A stretch of 64,000 nt of DNA from Faecalibacterium prausnitzii (GCF_019967995.1 NZ_CP065377.1:1736001-1800000), one strand, 5' to 3'; counted from the stretch's first letter, positions 36,684 through 45,793 are shown. The notes: generated from the letters alone by a model not told the origin. Numbers and translations are program-made.

Positions 36684-37967
36684 TTAGAAGATATAATCGA
36701 ACTGATACTCGCCGATGAGGATGGTGTCGTTTTCCTGAACGCCCTTCTCGACGAGGGCATCCAGGATGCCGCTCTCACCCAGCTGGCGCTGGAAGTATTG
36801 CAGGCTCTCGTAGTCGTCCACATTGCTGCCCGCCAGGATATACTCCAGCCAGGGGGCGTCGATGCTCCAGACGTGGGCCTCCATCCGCTGGATGGTAAAG
36901 GCGCGGTCGTTTGCCTTGGGCTCCGGCTTCTTGTACTCTGCGGTGAAGACCGGGATGGCCGGGATATCCTTCAGGCGGTTGTAGACCAGGCCCGGCAGCT
37001 CCCGCACGCCCTGCATGGTGGCGGCAGAGATGGGCACGAAGGTCAGGCCCTTGCCCTCCACGTAGTTCTTGAAGGTCTCGATCTGCTCCTCGGTGGCCAG
37101 GTCGCACTTGTTGCCCACCACGATCTGCGGGCGCTCGGCCAGCGCGGGGCTGAACTTTGCCAGCTCCTCGTTGATCTTCTCGAAATCCTCGATGGGGTCG
37201 CGGCACTCGCTGCCGGAAACATCCACCACATGCAGCAGCAGACGGCAGCGCTCCACATGGCGCAGGAAGTCATGACCCAGGCCGATGCCCTCGCTGGCAC
37301 CTTCGATCAGGCCGGGGATGTCGGCGCAGACGAAGCTGGCCCCCTCGCCCACCGATACCACGCCCAACGTGGGCACCAGAGTGGTGAAGTGGTAGTTGGC
37401 GATCTTCGGCTTGGCCGCGCTGATGGTGGAGATGAGGGTGGACTTGCCCACATTGGGGAAGCCGATCAGGCCCACATCGGCGATGAGCTTCAGCTCCAGC
37501 GTGACCTGGATGTCCTCACCGGGCACACCGGGCTTGGCAAACTTGGGAATCTGGCGGGTCGGCGTGGCAAAATGTGCATTGCCGTAGCCGCCGCGGCCGC
37601 CCTTTGCCACGGTGACGGGGGTGTGGTCGGACAGGTCGGCAATGACAAGGCCGCTCTCGGCGTCCTTGATGACCGTGCCCAGCGGCACCTTGATGACGAG
37701 GTTCTCGGCGTTTTTGCCGTGGCACAGGCTCGCGCCGCCCTTGCCGCCCTCCGGGGCCACATACTTGCGCTTGTAGCGGAAATCCATCAGGGTGGTCAGG
37801 TGGTCGTCCACCACAAAGATGATGTCGCCGCCGCGGCCGCCGTCGCCGCCGTCCGGGCCGCCTGCTGCCACGAATTTTTCGCGGTGAAAGCTCACCGCGC
37901 CGTCGCCGCCCTTGCCCGCGTGGAGCCAGATGGTGGCGATGTCGATAAAGTTGGTTTGTGCTGCCAT
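36684..37967 (-). CDS. obgE: Obg-family GTPase
   Basis: A 427-residue GTPase needed for large-subunit assembly and stress control. It has the glycine-rich Obg fold at the N-terminus (GGPDGGDGGRGGD), the G domain with GFPNVGKSTLIS and DIPGLIEGA, NKCD, and a C-terminal OCT domain (AFTIQRMEAHVWSI...). AAGGAGG precedes the ATG at 37967. It belongs to the common rplU-rpmA-obgE operon. Confidence 0.97.
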   Translation of the reverse strand: MAAQTNFIDIATIWLHAGKGGDGAVSFHREKFVAAGGPDGGDGGRGGDIIFVVDDHLTTLMDFRYKRKYVAPEGGKGGASLCHGKNAENLVIKVPLGTVIKDAESGLVIADLSDHTPVTVAKGGRGGYGNAHFATPTRQIPKFAKPGVPGEDIQVTLELKLIADVGLIGFPNVGKSTLISTISAAKPKIANYHFTTLVPTLGVVSVGEGASFVCADIPGLIEGASEGIGLGHDFLRHVERCRLLLHVVDVSGSECRDPIEDFEKINEELAKFSPALAERPQIVVGNKCDLATEEQIETFKNYVEGKGLTFVPISAATMQGVRELPGLVYNRLKDIPAIPVFTAEYKKPEPKANDRAFTIQRMEAHVWSIDAPWLEYILAGSNVDDYESLQYFQRQLGESGILDALVEKGVQENDTILIGEYQFDYIF

Positions 37968-38127
37968 ACAGGCCCTCCTTATCAGCCTCTCCGTTTCGCC
38001 TCCCCTCATGCGGGCAGGCAGCAATGCAGGGCATTGCCGGAGAGGTCATTGCTTTTACTCAAATCACTCAAAAAAGAGCCGGGCCACAAGGGTCCGGCTC
38101 TTCAGGTTGCAGTTTTTCAGGCAGAAG

Positions 38128-38379
38128 TTACTGCTTCACGCTGCACTTCTTGCCGCTCTTGCCCACGCGCTCAAAGCGGACGGTGCCGTCAACCAGAGCA
38201 AACAGGGTATCATCGCTGCCCTTACCAACGTTCTCACCCGGCTGAATGTGGGTGCCACGCTGACGAACAAGGATGTTGCCGGCCAGAACGAACTGACCAT
38301 CTGCACGCTTTGCGCCCAGACGCTGAGCCGCAGAATCACGGCCGTTCTTGGTGCTGCCTACGCCCTTTTTATGTGCCAT
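38128..38379 (-). CDS. rpmA: 50S ribosomal protein L27
   Basis: The 83-residue L27 reaches the peptidyl-transferase centre with its N-terminus. It starts [16 protein letters not shown] and has [15 protein letters not shown]. Many Firmicutes L27 proteins carry a short N-terminal extension removed by the Prp protease; none is present here, and no prp gene lies between rplU and rpmA (14 bases). GGAGG precedes the ATG. Confidence 0.97.
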   Translation of the reverse strand: MAHKKGVGSTKNGRDSAAQRLGAKRADGQFVLAGNILVRQRGTHIQPGENVGKGSDDTLFALVDGTVRFERVGKSGKKCSVKQ

Positions 38380-38393
38380 TGTAATTTTCCTCC

Positions 38394-38705
38394 TTAGCCG
38401 TTGATCGCAGTGATCTCAACCTTGGTATAGGGCTGACGATGGCCCATGCGGCGAGCACTGTGCTTCTTTGCGCGATAGGTAATGATGTTCAGCTTCTTGC
38501 CCTTGCCATTCTTGATGACCTTGGCAGAGACGGAAGCGCCCTCAACAACGGGAGCGCCAACCTTGACCGAACCCTCCTCGCCGACAGCGAGAACCTGATC
38601 AAACTTCACTTCGGAGTCAGCTTCAACGTCCAGCTTTTCGATGTAGACGATGTCGCCCTGCTCCACGCGGTACTGCTTACCGCCGGTAACAATGATTGCG
38701 TACAT
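38394..38705 (-). CDS. rplU: 50S ribosomal protein L21
   Basis: The 103-residue L21 starts [18 protein letters not shown] and has the basic end [13 protein letters not shown] typical of the family. The ATG at 38705 has AAAAGGA upstream; an ATG three codons earlier overlaps that site. It is the first gene of the rplU-rpmA-obgE operon and is preceded by a structured leader. Confidence 0.96.
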   Translation of the reverse strand: MYAIIVTGGKQYRVEQGDIVYIEKLDVEADSEVKFDQVLAVGEEGSVKVGAPVVEGASVSAKVIKNGKGKKLNIITYRAKKHSARRMGHRQPYTKVEITAING

Positions 38706-38721
38706 TTGTTTCATTCCTTTT

Positions 38722-38790
38722 CGTTGTACTCGCTGGTCGTAAAGGCAGACCCCTACGGGGCCATTTGCGGCGCCCACACCAAGCGGCTAG
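38722..38790 (-). promoter_or_regulatory. probable L21 leader RNA
   Basis: On the minus strand the leader between promoter and rplU has the blocks GGCGCCGCAAATGGCCCC, GTA and GGGGTCTGCC, with a CCCC/GGGG hairpin. This resembles the autoregulatory leader found before rplU in Firmicutes. Identification is from memory; a covariance-model search would settle it. Confidence 0.5.
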
Positions 38791-38793
38791 AAT

Positions 38794-38822
38794 AGTATAG
38801 CAGAAAAGCGAGTCGATTGCAA
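38794..38822 (-). promoter_or_regulatory. rplU operon promoter
   Basis: On the minus strand TTGCAA (38822-38817), 17 bases, TATACT (38799-38794), about 90 bases before the rplU start. Confidence 0.7.
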
Positions 38823-38851
38823 GAGGTTTTGCGCATTCCCGCAAAGTTTTT

Positions 38852-39892
38852 TCAGGATGCGGAGGTCAGCTGCTCCTTTACCGTTTTGTTGTAGGCCTCG
38901 GTGCGCTCCACGAAGAGGGCGCGCGGGCTGGACGCAGCCAATTCTTCCGGCTCCAGCCGGAAGGCAGGGTCTGCCTTTTTCGCCTTTGCGGCGAGGGCGC
39001 GGTTCTCGGTGGTAAGGGCCAGCGGCACCATGAGCGGCTTGCCCTTGTACTTTTTCGTCAGAAGGACCTCGGCGACGATGCCGCCCACAACGGCCACAGC
39101 CGCCACCACCTGTGACACCCGCAGGCCGATGGAGGGCACCAGCAGCAGGCTGTCGGTGCGGAGAGCTTCGATCCAGAACCGGCCCGCGCCGTACCAGATG
39201 AGGTAGCGCAGGGCGATGTCGCCCGCAAACTTTCGCTTTTTGATGTGCCGCACCAGCAGGAACAGCCCCACGAAGCACCAGATGCTCTCATACAGAAAGG
39301 TGGGATGCACCGGCAGATTCGGGTCAATGATCACTCCTTTGGGCGCTGTGACCACGCTGCTGAGCAGATAGTCGTGGGTAGCCTCGCTGTACATGCCCCA
39401 GGGCAGGGTGGTGTTGCAGCCAAAGGCTTCCTGATTGAAGAAGTTGCCCCAGCGGCCGCAGCCCTGCCCGATGAGAAAGCCCATCGCGGCCAGGTCGAAC
39501 ATGGGCAGCACCGGCACTTTGCGCCACTTGCAGGCCAGACCGCCGAACAGGAAGCCGCCGATGACGCCGCCGTAGATGGCAAGCCCGCCGTCCCGGATGG
39601 CCAGCACCTCCCACAGGGAATCGTAATTGTAGGGTGCCATCGCCACATAGTAGAGCCGGGCGCAGAGGATGCCCATCACGACACCGATGAGGATAACGTC
39701 CACCATGGCGTCAGCGTCCACGCCGAACTCCACCCCGTGGCGGAACGCGAACACCAGCGCCAGGCACATGCCCACCGCGATGCAGACACCGTACCAGTAA
39801 ATGTTGATGCCGCCAATGGAAAAGGCAACACGGTTCAGCGGAAAGCTGAGCCCCAGTGCCGGAAATTCTACCAGATTCGTCAAATGCGTCAT
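38852..39892 (-). CDS. lgt: prolipoprotein diacylglyceryl transferase
   Basis: Lgt adds diacylglycerol to the lipobox cysteine of prolipoproteins in the membrane. It has seven hydrophobic helices; INIYWYGVCIAVG near the start, the signature GCGRWGNFFNQEAFG and HPTFLYESIW are diagnostic. At 346 residues it is longer than many because of a polar tail (last 55 residues). GGAGG lies before the ATG at 39892, and the gene starts 1 base after the peptidase gene stops. Confidence 0.95.
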   Translation of the reverse strand: MTHLTNLVEFPALGLSFPLNRVAFSIGGINIYWYGVCIAVGMCLALVFAFRHGVEFGVDADAMVDVILIGVVMGILCARLYYVAMAPYNYDSLWEVLAIRDGGLAIYGGVIGGFLFGGLACKWRKVPVLPMFDLAAMGFLIGQGCGRWGNFFNQEAFGCNTTLPWGMYSEATHDYLLSSVVTAPKGVIIDPNLPVHPTFLYESIWCFVGLFLLVRHIKKRKFAGDIALRYLIWYGAGRFWIEALRTDSLLLVPSIGLRVSQVVAAVAVVGGIVAEVLLTKKYKGKPLMVPLALTTENRALAAKAKKADPAFRLEPEELAASSPRALFVERTEAYNKTVKEQLTSAS

Positions 39893-39893
39893 G

Positions 39894-41213
39894 TCAGTCC
39901 TCCAGTTCTGCTTCGTCGTCCGTGTCGGGCAGGTCCGCCGTGCCGTCCGGGTCGATGTACATCGCTGCCATCCGGCCCGGCTGCAGGATGGTCTGCAAGG
40001 CGGCATCGGCGTCTTCGGCGGTCAGCGCCGCCAGCGTTGCGATCTGCTGGGCGACCGTCTGGCCGGAGAGGGCGAAGTCTGCCATCTGGCTGGCCGAGTC
40101 CTCCACATTTTCCAAATTTTCGATCAGCTGGCCGTACTTTTCGTTCTTGCAGAGGGTGAAGACCTCCCGGTCGATGCCCGCACGGCGGACCTGTTCGATC
40201 TCATCCAGAAGCAGCTGCTTCACGGTGTCGGGCTCATCGCTCTCGCCGGTGAAGAGGATGCAGCAGCAGCCGTCCACCCGCAGCACTTCCCCTCCGAAGC
40301 CGGGATTGGTCAGGCCGGAATCGTACAGCCGGCGGTAGAGCGGCGACATGCCGCCGCAGATGCAGCAGAGGACGAGGTCGTACAGCATCTCGCTGCGCAG
40401 GTCATCCGGTGCAAGGGGCGCTTCCTTGAAGCCGAGGCCGAAGCAGGGCTTTGAGACCGGCATCCGGATGCGCTTTTCCGCAGCCGCCAGCGTCATGGGC
40501 TCGTCGGCCCAAAGGCGCTGCACCCGCTCTTCGGGGCGGGGGTCCAGCAGGCCGTGGCGCGCACAGGCGGCCAGGACCTGCTCCATTGTGGTATTGCCTG
40601 CTGCTGCCAGCACCATATTGCCGGGGGCATAGAATGCCTCGCAGCAGTCGTAGAGCATTCCGGGGGTGATCTCCGCAATGCTCTCGCAGCTGCCCGCGAT
40701 GTCACTGCGGATGGGGTGGCTGTGGTAAAGGCACTCGCACAGGCCGGTGATGAGCCGCCAGTCGGCGCTGTCATCGTACATCTTGATCTCCTGCCCGATG
40801 ATGCCCTGCTCCTTGGCGATGGTCTGTTCGGTGAAATAGGGGTGTCCCACCATGCCCAGCAGCACATCCAGACTTTCGTCCAGCTGCTGGGTGGCCGTGA
40901 AGAGGTAGCAGGTGCGGTCGAAGCTAGTGAACGCATTGGCGTTGGCACCGGTCTTCGCAAACTTGGCGAAAGCGTCGCCGTCCTGATCCTCGAACATCTT
41001 GTGCTCCAGAAAATGCGCCACACCGGCGGGCAGGTGCACTTCCCGCCCGTTCAGGCGGAAATCCCGGTCAATGGAGCCGAAGCGGGTGGCATAGATGACA
41101 TGGGTGCCGGAATAGCCCGGCATGGGCCGCACGAGGACCGTCAGCCCGGAAGGAAGCACCTTCCACTGGTCTGCCGCCGCTTCCGCGAGGGCTTTGCTCT
41201 GCAATTCAGACAT
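39894..41213 (-). CDS. M16-family metallopeptidase homologue with intact zinc motif (YfmH-like)
   Basis: A 439-residue pitrilysin-like protein. The inverted zinc motif HFLEH is at residues 67-71, with the distal glutamate expected about 70-80 residues later. The second half is an inactive M16 repeat. It overlaps the next M16 gene upstream (41206-41213). Such YfmF/YfmH pairs are usual in Firmicutes and act as two-subunit peptidases. Substrates are not known from the sequence. The overlap implies translational coupling and a one-to-one complex. Confidence 0.88.
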   Translation of the reverse strand: MSELQSKALAEAAADQWKVLPSGLTVLVRPMPGYSGTHVIYATRFGSIDRDFRLNGREVHLPAGVAHFLEHKMFEDQDGDAFAKFAKTGANANAFTSFDRTCYLFTATQQLDESLDVLLGMVGHPYFTEQTIAKEQGIIGQEIKMYDDSADWRLITGLCECLYHSHPIRSDIAGSCESIAEITPGMLYDCCEAFYAPGNMVLAAAGNTTMEQVLAACARHGLLDPRPEERVQRLWADEPMTLAAAEKRIRMPVSKPCFGLGFKEAPLAPDDLRSEMLYDLVLCCICGGMSPLYRRLYDSGLTNPGFGGEVLRVDGCCCILFTGESDEPDTVKQLLLDEIEQVRRAGIDREVFTLCKNEKYGQLIENLENVEDSASQMADFALSGQTVAQQIATLAALTAEDADAALQTILQPGRMAAMYIDPDGTADLPDTDDEAELED

Positions 41214-42489
41214 GGGCCGGCCCCTCCTCTCTGGTCAGCAGGTAACTCACGGACAGCGTCAGCTGGCGCAGGATGGCGCGGACGTCTTCTCTGGTGACGG
41301 CGCGCAGGGCCGCACGGGCCTCGTCCGGGGTCTGCACGGCACCGCCCCGCAGCACCTCCATATAGTACCAGGTCTCGATGCCGCCCAGGCTGTCCTCGAT
41401 GCCCGCCATCCCGCTCAGCAGGGAGAGGCGGCAGTCTTCCAGTTCCTCTTCGGTGATGGGCCCGGTGCGCAGATCGTCCAGCTCCTTCAGGATGGCCTGC
41501 TCGGCGCGGGCGGCGTCGGTGTGTTCCACGCCGCTGTTCACTGCCATGCTGCCCGTAAAGCTCTGGAAGCTGGACGAGCAGTAGTAGCACAGGTGGTCGC
41601 GCTCCCGCACGTTGAGGAACAGGCGGCTGGTGACGCTGCCGCCGTAAAGCGCCATGGCCAGCCGGACAGCTGCCATCTGGTCCGGCTGCATCGGCTCGCC
41701 CAGCGTGAAGAGCATACAGAGTTTGGCCTGCACGGTGTCGAAGCATTCCGTCTTCCGCACAGTCTCCTGCCGGGGCATCGCCAGATTTTCGCACAGCGGC
41801 ACCGGGCGGCGGGCCACCGCGGCCAGCTCCCCCAGCAGCGCCTGCGTGACGGCCTGCGTCTCTGCCTCGCCGCAGCCCAGAATGAGCAGTTCGATCTGTG
41901 CGGTCTCCAGCATTTCGCGGTAGGCGGCGGTCAGGGTCTCCGGCGTCAGGCCGTCCACCTCTTCCAGATAGCCCTCCTGCCGGATGCCGGCAGGGCTGGC
42001 CCCGAAGAACTCCCGGTTGGCCTGCCGCTGGCAGTAGATGCGCTTTTCGTTCACTTCATCTTCCAGCGATTTGCGGAGCATCTGCTTCTCGATGGCCACG
42101 GCCTCCGGGTCAAACACGCCGCCCGAAAAGGCGGGGTGAAAGGCCGTGCCCAGCGCCAGTGCGGCGTATTCGCGGGTGAGGTCCTCCCCTTCCAGCGCAA
42201 AGCGGTTCTTGATGCCGGTGGCGCTGACGCAGAGGTTGTGGTTCGCGCCCAGCGGGCGGGCGTCCACGGTCAGGTCTGCACCGTACAGGCGGGCCAGCTT
42301 TTTGGTCATCTGGGTCATATCGGGGCAGTCCGCATAGCCGCGCTCCATCACCAGCGGGAGCAGCGCGTGGGCGGTGGCCGTCTCACGCTTTGCCGGGAAA
42401 GCGAAATGGAGGCTGATGCGGCAGCGGTTGAATTTTGGCGCCGGGTCCCACGAAAGATGGACGCCGGGCGCGATCTCGGTTCGTTTCAA
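41206..42489 (-). CDS. M16-family peptidase homologue without zinc motif (YfmF-like)
   Basis: A 427-residue partner of the preceding protein. At the place of HxxEH it has THALLPLVMERG-type sequence, so it is probably the non-catalytic subunit that shapes the chamber. The start is a TTG at 42489 (AAAGGAG, 6 bases upstream, and the first residues KRTEIAPGVHL fit the family). The longer frame to 42693 runs over the vanY-like gene. Its end overlaps the YfmH-like gene by 8 bases. Confidence 0.85.
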   Translation of the reverse strand: MKRTEIAPGVHLSWDPAPKFNRCRISLHFAFPAKRETATAHALLPLVMERGYADCPDMTQMTKKLARLYGADLTVDARPLGANHNLCVSATGIKNRFALEGEDLTREYAALALGTAFHPAFSGGVFDPEAVAIEKQMLRKSLEDEVNEKRIYCQRQANREFFGASPAGIRQEGYLEEVDGLTPETLTAAYREMLETAQIELLILGCGEAETQAVTQALLGELAAVARRPVPLCENLAMPRQETVRKTECFDTVQAKLCMLFTLGEPMQPDQMAAVRLAMALYGGSVTSRLFLNVRERDHLCYYCSSSFQSFTGSMAVNSGVEHTDAARAEQAILKELDDLRTGPITEEELEDCRLSLLSGMAGIEDSLGGIETWYYMEVLRGGAVQTPDEARAALRAVTREDVRAILRQLTLSVSYLLTREEGPAHV

Positions 42490-42506
42490 TGGTTTCTCCT
42501 TTGGAT

Positions 42507-43319
42507 TTATGATTTTGCGCGTTCCAGCGCAAGGAACTCTTCCAGCGCAAGGCCGGACTCCCGGATGGCGCAGGCATTTTCCACGCCCACATACCGCCAG
42601 TGCCAGGGGGCGTAGACCATGCCGGTGGCGCTCTGGCGGTCCTCCGGCCAGCGGAGGATGAAGCCGTACTCGGCGGCATAGGCCGTCAGCCACTCATAGG
42701 CGCGGGTCTCGGCAAAAGCTGCCGTCTTCTCGGTGCAGTCCGACGAGAGGATATCGGCGCAGTAGCCGGTCCCCTGCTCGCTGGTGCTGGCCGCAGGCTG
42801 CAAAGAGGCCGTATGGTCGGCGGCTTCCTCAGCCGAAAGGCGGCTGTTCTCGGCGCTGTAAGCGGTCAGGCGGGTCTCGTAGGCGGCGGTGCGGGCATCC
42901 GCATCCTGCCAGCCGGTCACAAGGTTCAGCTCGACTCCGTCCGCCTGCGCGGCCTCGGCCATGCTGCGGTAAGCGGAAGCGGCCTCGGCCTCCAGCTGCT
43001 CGCCGGTGGCGTCGTCGGCCACTGCAAGCTCCGGCGCAGGCTCTTCTTCCAGCGCGAGGTTGGCGTTCACCACCACGAGCCGGTCGTCGGCGGCGTCGAA
43101 CACATAGGAGCTGCTGTCGTAGTTCCGCGCCGTGAAGGGCACCGGCCCCGCGATCAGGGCGTGGGCCTTGGGCAGCAGCCAGAGGATGCCGGTGGCCATC
43201 AGCGCCACGGCTCCGCCGCATGCGGCCAGAAAAAGCACCCAGTTCCGCGCCAGCCGCAGACATTTGCGGATCTTCCACTCCCGGTAGGTCATCCGCCTGG
43301 CGGGCGATCGTTTCTGCAT
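42507..43319 (-). CDS. VanY-like (M15B) protein, probably catalytically dead
   Basis: A 270-residue protein with one N-terminal membrane helix (about 27-50) and an extracytoplasmic M15B D,D-carboxypeptidase-like domain. The domain ends in the family motif PWHWRYVG. Two key residues differ: the usual SxHxxGxAxD reads S-E-Q182-G-T-G-Y-C-A-D189 (zinc His to Gln), and the usual EPWH reads A237-P-W-H240 (catalytic Glu to Ala). It is therefore probably a binding protein rather than an active peptidase. The upstream GGGG is a weak ribosome binding site. It lies between the dnaI-like and M16 genes. Confidence 0.82.
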   Translation of the reverse strand: MQKRSPARRMTYREWKIRKCLRLARNWVLFLAACGGAVALMATGILWLLPKAHALIAGPVPFTARNYDSSSYVFDAADDRLVVVNANLALEEEPAPELAVADDATGEQLEAEAASAYRSMAEAAQADGVELNLVTGWQDADARTAAYETRLTAYSAENSRLSAEEAADHTASLQPAASTSEQGTGYCADILSSDCTEKTAAFAETRAYEWLTAYAAEYGFILRWPEDRQSATGMVYAPWHWRYVGVENACAIRESGLALEEFLALERAKS

Positions 43320-43398
43320 ATCAGTTTACCCCATCTCTTTGGATCATTTTCTATCGCTGCGGTGCAGCCTGTTCAGGATACACCTTATTTATGAACAT

Positions 43399-44379
43399 TT
43401 ATACTTCCTGCGCCTTCTGGCTGCGGATATCCTGCCCGGCGAACAGGCAGGGCACGAAGGCCGACAGGCGGCTGGAGATCTTTTCGGTATAGAGCTTTTC
43501 CAGCAGTGCGCCGTCCGTGATGTTGGTGGTGACGATTGTGGGCAGGTGCGCCCCCAGCCGGTTGTTGAGCAGACTGTACAGGGTGCTCAGGAAAAAGTTG
43601 GAATTGAACTCGGTGCCCAGGTCGTCCAGAATGAGCAGGTCGGCCCCGGCTGCGGTCTGCAGCAAGGTCTCCTCCTCGCCGCCGGGGTCTGCACCAAAGT
43701 GCAGTGCTTCCAGCTTGGAGAAAAAGTCCGGGCTGGACACGTAAATGACATCGAAGTCCTTTTCCAGCACGATGCCCGCAATGGCAAGGGCCGCATGGGT
43801 CTTGCCCAGGCCCGCATTGCCGAACAGCATCAGGCTCTCGCTGCTGCGGTCAAACTCTTCGGCATACGCGCGCAGCTCCGCCAGCAGACCGCCCATGTAG
43901 CTGCGGACCGGCTCGCCCAGCTTGTCGTCCATGGTGTTCGGGTAGTAGCGCAGCTCCATGGTATCGAAGCTGGAAATGGACAGGCTGGACAGGCTCTCGA
44001 TCTCCTCGCGGCGGAGTTTCTGCATGAGCTTATGGACGCAGATGCAAGTGTGCCCCTCGAACGTGCCGGTGTCCTGGCATTTTTTGCAGGTGAAATGCGG
44101 TTCCAGCGCATCGGCGGGGCGTCCGCTGGACGCCAGCAGGGCCGTCAGTTCCTGTTTTGCCTTGGCCAGTGCGGCGGCAGCGGCGGTGCGGTCCTTGCCG
44201 GAGGCACCGGCCAGCGCACAGCGCACGCCCCGCACCCGCACCTCTTCTTCGGCGTGGCGGAGGGCCGGGACGGCCGCTTCGGCTGCGGCGCGGGCATCCT
44301 CGGCGTTGGCGCGCGCGGTCTGACGCCGCAGCGCGACGGCCCGCATCGCCTCCTGATACAGTTCACGTTTGGTACGCAT
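43399..44379 (-). CDS. DnaI/DnaC-like helicase loader ATPase
   Basis: A 326-residue AAA+ protein likely to load the DnaB/DnaC replicative helicase at origins and forks. The N-terminal part is a charged helical region (about 1-85). A zinc-binding group follows (CKKCQDTGTFEGHTC, then IC). The ATPase part has Walker A GNAGLGKT, Walker B LLILDDLGTEF and the sensor TTNIT. AAGGAG precedes the ATG. It follows a DnaD-like gene after 9 bases, the usual primosome pairing. An IS21 IstB ATPase is less likely, given the zinc domain and context. Confidence 0.88.
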   Translation of the reverse strand: MRTKRELYQEAMRAVALRRQTARANAEDARAAAEAAVPALRHAEEEVRVRGVRCALAGASGKDRTAAAAALAKAKQELTALLASSGRPADALEPHFTCKKCQDTGTFEGHTCICVHKLMQKLRREEIESLSSLSISSFDTMELRYYPNTMDDKLGEPVRSYMGGLLAELRAYAEEFDRSSESLMLFGNAGLGKTHAALAIAGIVLEKDFDVIYVSSPDFFSKLEALHFGADPGGEEETLLQTAAGADLLILDDLGTEFNSNFFLSTLYSLLNNRLGAHLPTIVTTNITDGALLEKLYTEKISSRLSAFVPCLFAGQDIRSQKAQEV

Positions 44380-44388
44380 AATTTCTCC

Positions 44389-45315
44389 TTACTGCGATGC
44401 TTCGTCCGGCTGTTTCCGCAGGGAGCGGCGGCGGACAGCGTTTTTGAGGAAGTCGTTTCCGCTGGGCGTCTCGCGGTCCACCCGGAGGTTCCGGCTGGCA
44501 CCCGCTCCGGCCACCGGCCCGCGCACATCGTGGACGGTACGCAGGCCCTTGGCGTTCCAGGTCTTGAGGATGCTGTTCCAGTACCACAGATCCCTCTTGG
44601 CACCGGCCTGCACGGCGGCTTCCTCCACCATGGCATCGTCGTAACCGTAGACCTCGTACCAGCGGGCGATGGCTTTGCGCCCGCCGAGGGTCAGTTCGCT
44701 TTCGGCAATGCCCAGCAGACCGCTGACGTACTGCTCCCGCTGGGCACGGAGGGCCAGCAGCTGCAAGTGCGCATCTGCCTGCTCGCCGGACTCCACGCCC
44801 TCGGCGCGCCAGACCTTCAACTCGTGGCTCACAGCCCCCATCGTCCGCTTGCCCCTGCTGGCCACATAGGCCACGCAGAGCATGACAGTCTCCGGCGCAA
44901 AGCCCTCGACGATATACAGATTGACGAGCTTTTCCATCTCGCTGTGGGTCAGCGGACGGGCAAAACCGGCCTGTGCGCAGTCAATGAGGCTGGAGATCAT
45001 CGGGTCGGTGCGGGAGGCCGCTGCGATCTCGGCCCAGGTCATGGGGGCCGGGGCGCTGGGTTCCTCGCCCGGTGCGGCGTTCTCCTCGTAGCGTTCCAGC
45101 AGGCCCGCACCGGCCCAGAAGGCCAGCGCGCTCTCGGCGCTCATCTTACTGCGGAGCTTGAGGTCTGCGCAGATCTTCTCCGGGTCGGTCACGCCGGTGG
45201 CCAGCACATACAGCGCCACCCGGACGTTATACTCCTCCGCGATGCCCAGCTTGGAAAACACCAGCTGCGGCACGGCGATGGCATCGCCCTTCTGCTCTTT
45301 CAAACGGTAGATCAT
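44389..45315 (-). CDS. DnaD/DnaB-like primosome protein
   Basis: A 308-residue replication-initiation protein. The C-terminal DnaD domain carries the conserved pattern WYEVYGYDDAMVEEA, then WYWNSILKTWNAKGLRT, and a basic tail for DNA binding. The N-terminal half is a winged-helix-like domain. The start ATG at 45315 overlaps the stop of the preceding gene (ATGA), with GGAGGAAAAA as ribosome binding site. It is coupled to the dnaI-like gene downstream. Confidence 0.87.
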   Translation of the reverse strand: MIYRLKEQKGDAIAVPQLVFSKLGIAEEYNVRVALYVLATGVTDPEKICADLKLRSKMSAESALAFWAGAGLLERYEENAAPGEEPSAPAPMTWAEIAAASRTDPMISSLIDCAQAGFARPLTHSEMEKLVNLYIVEGFAPETVMLCVAYVASRGKRTMGAVSHELKVWRAEGVESGEQADAHLQLLALRAQREQYVSGLLGIAESELTLGGRKAIARWYEVYGYDDAMVEEAAVQAGAKRDLWYWNSILKTWNAKGLRTVHDVRGPVAGAGASRNLRVDRETPSGNDFLKNAVRRRSLRKQPDEASQ

Positions 45316-45680
45316 TCGGCTTTTTCCTCCTCCGGCGCAGGCGGTGCCCACGGCTCGCAATCCAGGATGGAGGGGGTGTTCTTCCAGCGCTCCGGCTCGG
45401 CCTCAAAGGCCTCCTTCATGCACTGCGCGGCAGCGGCGCGGCCCGCGTCGCTCAGCGGGAAGACTTCGCGGCGGCGCAGCGCGGGGTCGGTCTGGTCCAG
45501 CGCCCAGGGGTCCGGCCAGATGTCCACCGTGAGGATGGCCTCCTCTTTTTCGGCCCCCTCCCCGCCTTCCGGGTCAGGTACCGTGCGCTTGCCGGGCGTG
45601 AGCAGATACCGCATCCCGGCTTCGCTGCCGCTGTATGAATTTTTGCACTTGAAGTAGTGCAGCAATGGGACAAAGATCAT
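45312..45680 (-). CDS. hypothetical protein heading the dnaD-dnaI run
   Basis: An acidic 122-residue protein I cannot assign. A hydrophobic-aromatic start (IFVPLLHYFKCKNSYSG) is followed by a Pro/Glu-rich part. It ends in a segment with repeated WP/EPW motifs (DIWPDPWAL, CEPWAPPAPEEE). Its stop overlaps the DnaD-like start by 4 bases, which supports a real gene, translationally coupled to the primosome proteins. GGAGAG is 10 bases before the ATG at 45680. Confidence 0.65.
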   Translation of the reverse strand: MIFVPLLHYFKCKNSYSGSEAGMRYLLTPGKRTVPDPEGGEGAEKEEAILTVDIWPDPWALDQTDPALRRREVFPLSDAGRAAAAQCMKEAFEAEPERWKNTPSILDCEPWAPPAPEEEKAE

Positions 45681-45793
45681 GATACAGGTTCTCTCCAAAA
45701 ACAGATTGTCCTTTTTAGTATAGCATTTTTTGCAGGCAAAGAAAAGCCGCAGAGGTTCAAAAAAGGACCCCGAAAAAATGAATCAAAAAACAG

